Source: Cylindrobasidium torrendii FP15055 ss-10 (Eukaryota > Basidiomycota > Agaricomycetes > Agaricales > Physalacriaceae). From it: a stretch of DNA of 64,000 nucleotides. Shown here one piece after another: positions 60,901 through 64,000 of this stretch; within the stretch, counting starts at the first letter, position 1, and every line of letters starts with the position of its first letter. The position numbers and the translations under genes were made by a program. Location: the NCBI GenBank assembly GCA_000934385.1, contig KN880545.1:7606-71605 (forward strand), read 5' to 3'. The notes under the pieces were generated by a model, which searched no databases, was not told the DNA's origin, and saw only the letters and a list, made by a program, of their open reading frames with translations.

Positions 60901-61095
60901 TCTTCTCCCGATGTTCACCCAACTCAGAGGGCGCCGCCAGGCCTCATAGAAGGCATATCGACGCCCGAGATGATCATTCGCCACTTCCGTAACTCGCTAC
61001 ACTTCATACAAGAACGCAAGGTTGCGGTACCAGACTCGCTCTGGTCAGAGGTGGATGTATCTGAGGCATTGGTGAAGATGGGACTTACGCGGTGA
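57944..61095 (+). CDS. VPS35: Retromer subunit VPS35
   Basis: Seven exons (57944-58033, 58087-58183, 58230-58536, 58587-60042, 60090-60596, 60643-60792, 60841-61095) give 953 residues. This is the alpha-solenoid core of the retromer, which sorts cargo from endosomes to the Golgi. The N-terminus has the conserved helix MLMDALKSASLMLAELR and the invariant PRLYLMITVG. SGQTRDHLP, ITFVLTNFIEMNKLWVR and LQHQGHSRDRDKRE follow. A Glu/Lys-rich insert (~residues 790-815) is lineage-specific. An ATG 108 bp upstream (57836) is in frame; I prefer 57944, whose start MALPNVEEGKVLSEAL resembles other Vps35 proteins. Confidence 0.96.
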
Positions 61096-61246
61096 CTGTG
61101 ATGAAGTTTGGGTATCTTACCCGTCTAATGTTATGACTCCCTCTTAAATACTGTGACCTCTGTATCGTGTGCAAATATGACGGGCGGAAATGCGGCGGAC
61201 GCTTAGTCACCTTCCTGCGATCGCGTTCAACTTCGATCCTACCATC

Positions 61247-62980
<1,734 letters not shown>

Positions 62981-63249
62981 TCGATCTATGTAAACCGATG
63001 TAAAAACGCTGTATTGCTGAGTACATGCACGGTCCACCTCTTGGGGATGGTCAGTCTGAAGACACGCGCAGCAAACGCGTCGCGACGCGTTGCAGAATGA
63101 ACTTAGATTAGTCAGCCTCCTTTAGAGTAGCCATCAATCCACGCATCAGTCCGTACCTTACGGCTTTCTGTTCATCGCCATCATCGTGCTCAAAGCTTTA
63201 CCGCCTCCATCATATTTGTTCCTTGCATACGCACCCTCGGACAACCAAT

Positions 63250-64000
63250 ATGTCGCTTGTTATGGAGGACGAGCTGGGCATCGTCTATGTTGTGGAGACT
63301 GCCCAGCAGTTCTGGTCCGGTGCATATCCTACATGAAGGTGATCATACGCTTTGGCTAACTCTACGTATGTAGAACTTGAAGACATCATCAATGTGAAAG
63401 GTGTGCCGACGCTTCAGGAGCTGGACTCGACACTCAAGCGCTGGTTGTCGTTGTGTGCGACCTATCACGGTGCGCCCGCCGTCTGTACCTGCTGTATTAC
63501 ACGCGCTCATCTGTCCCCGACTAGAGCAATACCTCCAGAGTCCCTTACAACTTGAACATGCCTGTGGACTGCTGCTAGACTCCGAGCTCTTTGCCTTCCA
63601 TTCCGAACGTATGATGGACAACTTAGTAGAGACGATACAGTCGGTGTGTTCCTGTGCTCCCTTACACAAAGCCTCAGACTTACGTGCGCGATAGAACACG
63701 GATCCACACAACCAATTCATGGCATACAGTGTTTTTCTCTGCTATGGGACGCGTCGACCGGACGTCTACAAGTCTACCAAGCGCTGGCGACCGCTAGTTC
63801 CGCTGCTCATGGACCACGTGCTGGTCGATATTGACGCGGAGGACGAGACAGGGCTTTATGGCGGACATGTAGAAGAGGGACCAGTAATAGAGGTCAAGCT
63901 TCGTACTCTAAGCGTACGCTTGCTCTACGAGATGTGTCGATGGCAGAAACTCAGCCAAACTGATTTACGTTCGTTCATCTCCAACCATTGGCTGCATGTG
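63250..64000 (+). CDS. LDB17: Ldb17/SPIN90 (Dip1)-type Arp2/3 regulator, 5' part
   Basis: Partial, running off the right edge. Exons so far: 63250-63319, 63374-63469, 63525-63643 and 63695 to the edge. The protein starts MSLVMEDELGIVYVVETAQQ. It continues FWSELEDIINVKGVPTLQEL, LELSL-like helices, ERMMDNLVETIQS, NTDPHNQFMAYSV, and VPLLMDHVLVDID, then KLRTLSVRLLYEMCR, which fit the leucine-rich Ldb17/SPIN90 domain. These proteins activate Arp2/3 to make linear actin filaments that seed endocytic patches. The segment LGIVYVVETAQQFW also fits this family. Function is by analogy; the end is missing. Confidence 0.75.

Overview
The window is nuclear DNA from a filamentous basidiomycete, most likely an Agaricomycete. 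Nearly every gene is split by introns of about 39-63 nt, most often with GTRNGT-type donors. Gene spacing is tight, several gene pairs share very short divergent promoters, and histone H4 has four introns. One gene carries a DUF6532-type domain, a family expanded in basidiomycetes. I could not run any search, so all names come from reading translated exons and motifs. Where exon sums are given, they were checked to be a multiple of three.

Region 1 (1-27.8 kb). A long inverted repeat (1-1165 and 26640-27795) brackets about 25 kb. Inside are a U1A/U2B''-type snRNP protein, a GT8-like glycosyltransferase, a mitochondrial TPR protein, the NatC subunit NAA38, the mitochondrial phosphatidylserine decarboxylase PSD1, and a same-strand chitin trio: a myosin-motor chitin synthase, a GH3 N-acetylglucosaminidase and a class III chitin synthase. 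A TTC7/YPP1-like TPR protein follows. A 423-bp TA-flanked terminal-inverted-repeat element lies between the class III synthase and the TTC7 gene.

Region 2 (27.8-47.1 kb). A small unknown protein and a frameshifted DUF6532-type gene come first. They are followed by a DHHC palmitoyltransferase that seems to need a 1-nt exon, the kinetochore protein DSN1/Mis13, the DEAD-box helicase MAK5, mitochondrial ribosomal protein uL2m (RML2), the mitochondrial enoyl reductase ETR1, porphobilinogen deaminase HEM3, histone H4, a Ctr-family copper transporter and the CTK1-type RNA polymerase II CTD kinase. RML2, ETR1 and HEM3 are co-oriented and all touch mitochondrial or haem metabolism.

Region 3 (47.1-64 kb). 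RVB2 and eIF1A (TIF11) form a divergent pair. After a 2.8-kb gene-poor stretch with a foldback MITE comes a UbiA-superfamily membrane protein, then 2.5 kb without a secure gene. The retromer subunit VPS35, RVB1 and the start of an Ldb17/SPIN90 (Dip1)-type Arp2/3 regulator follow on the plus strand, the last running off the window. RVB1 and RVB2, obligate partners, lie about 11 kb apart.

The most unusual signals are the internal architecture of the inverted repeat (a 355-bp dimer with repeated intron-like cores and a conserved hairpin), the single-nucleotide exon in the DHHC gene, three introns with GCATGT donors, the chitin gene trio, and a histone H4 whose splice sites imply Ile at position 60.
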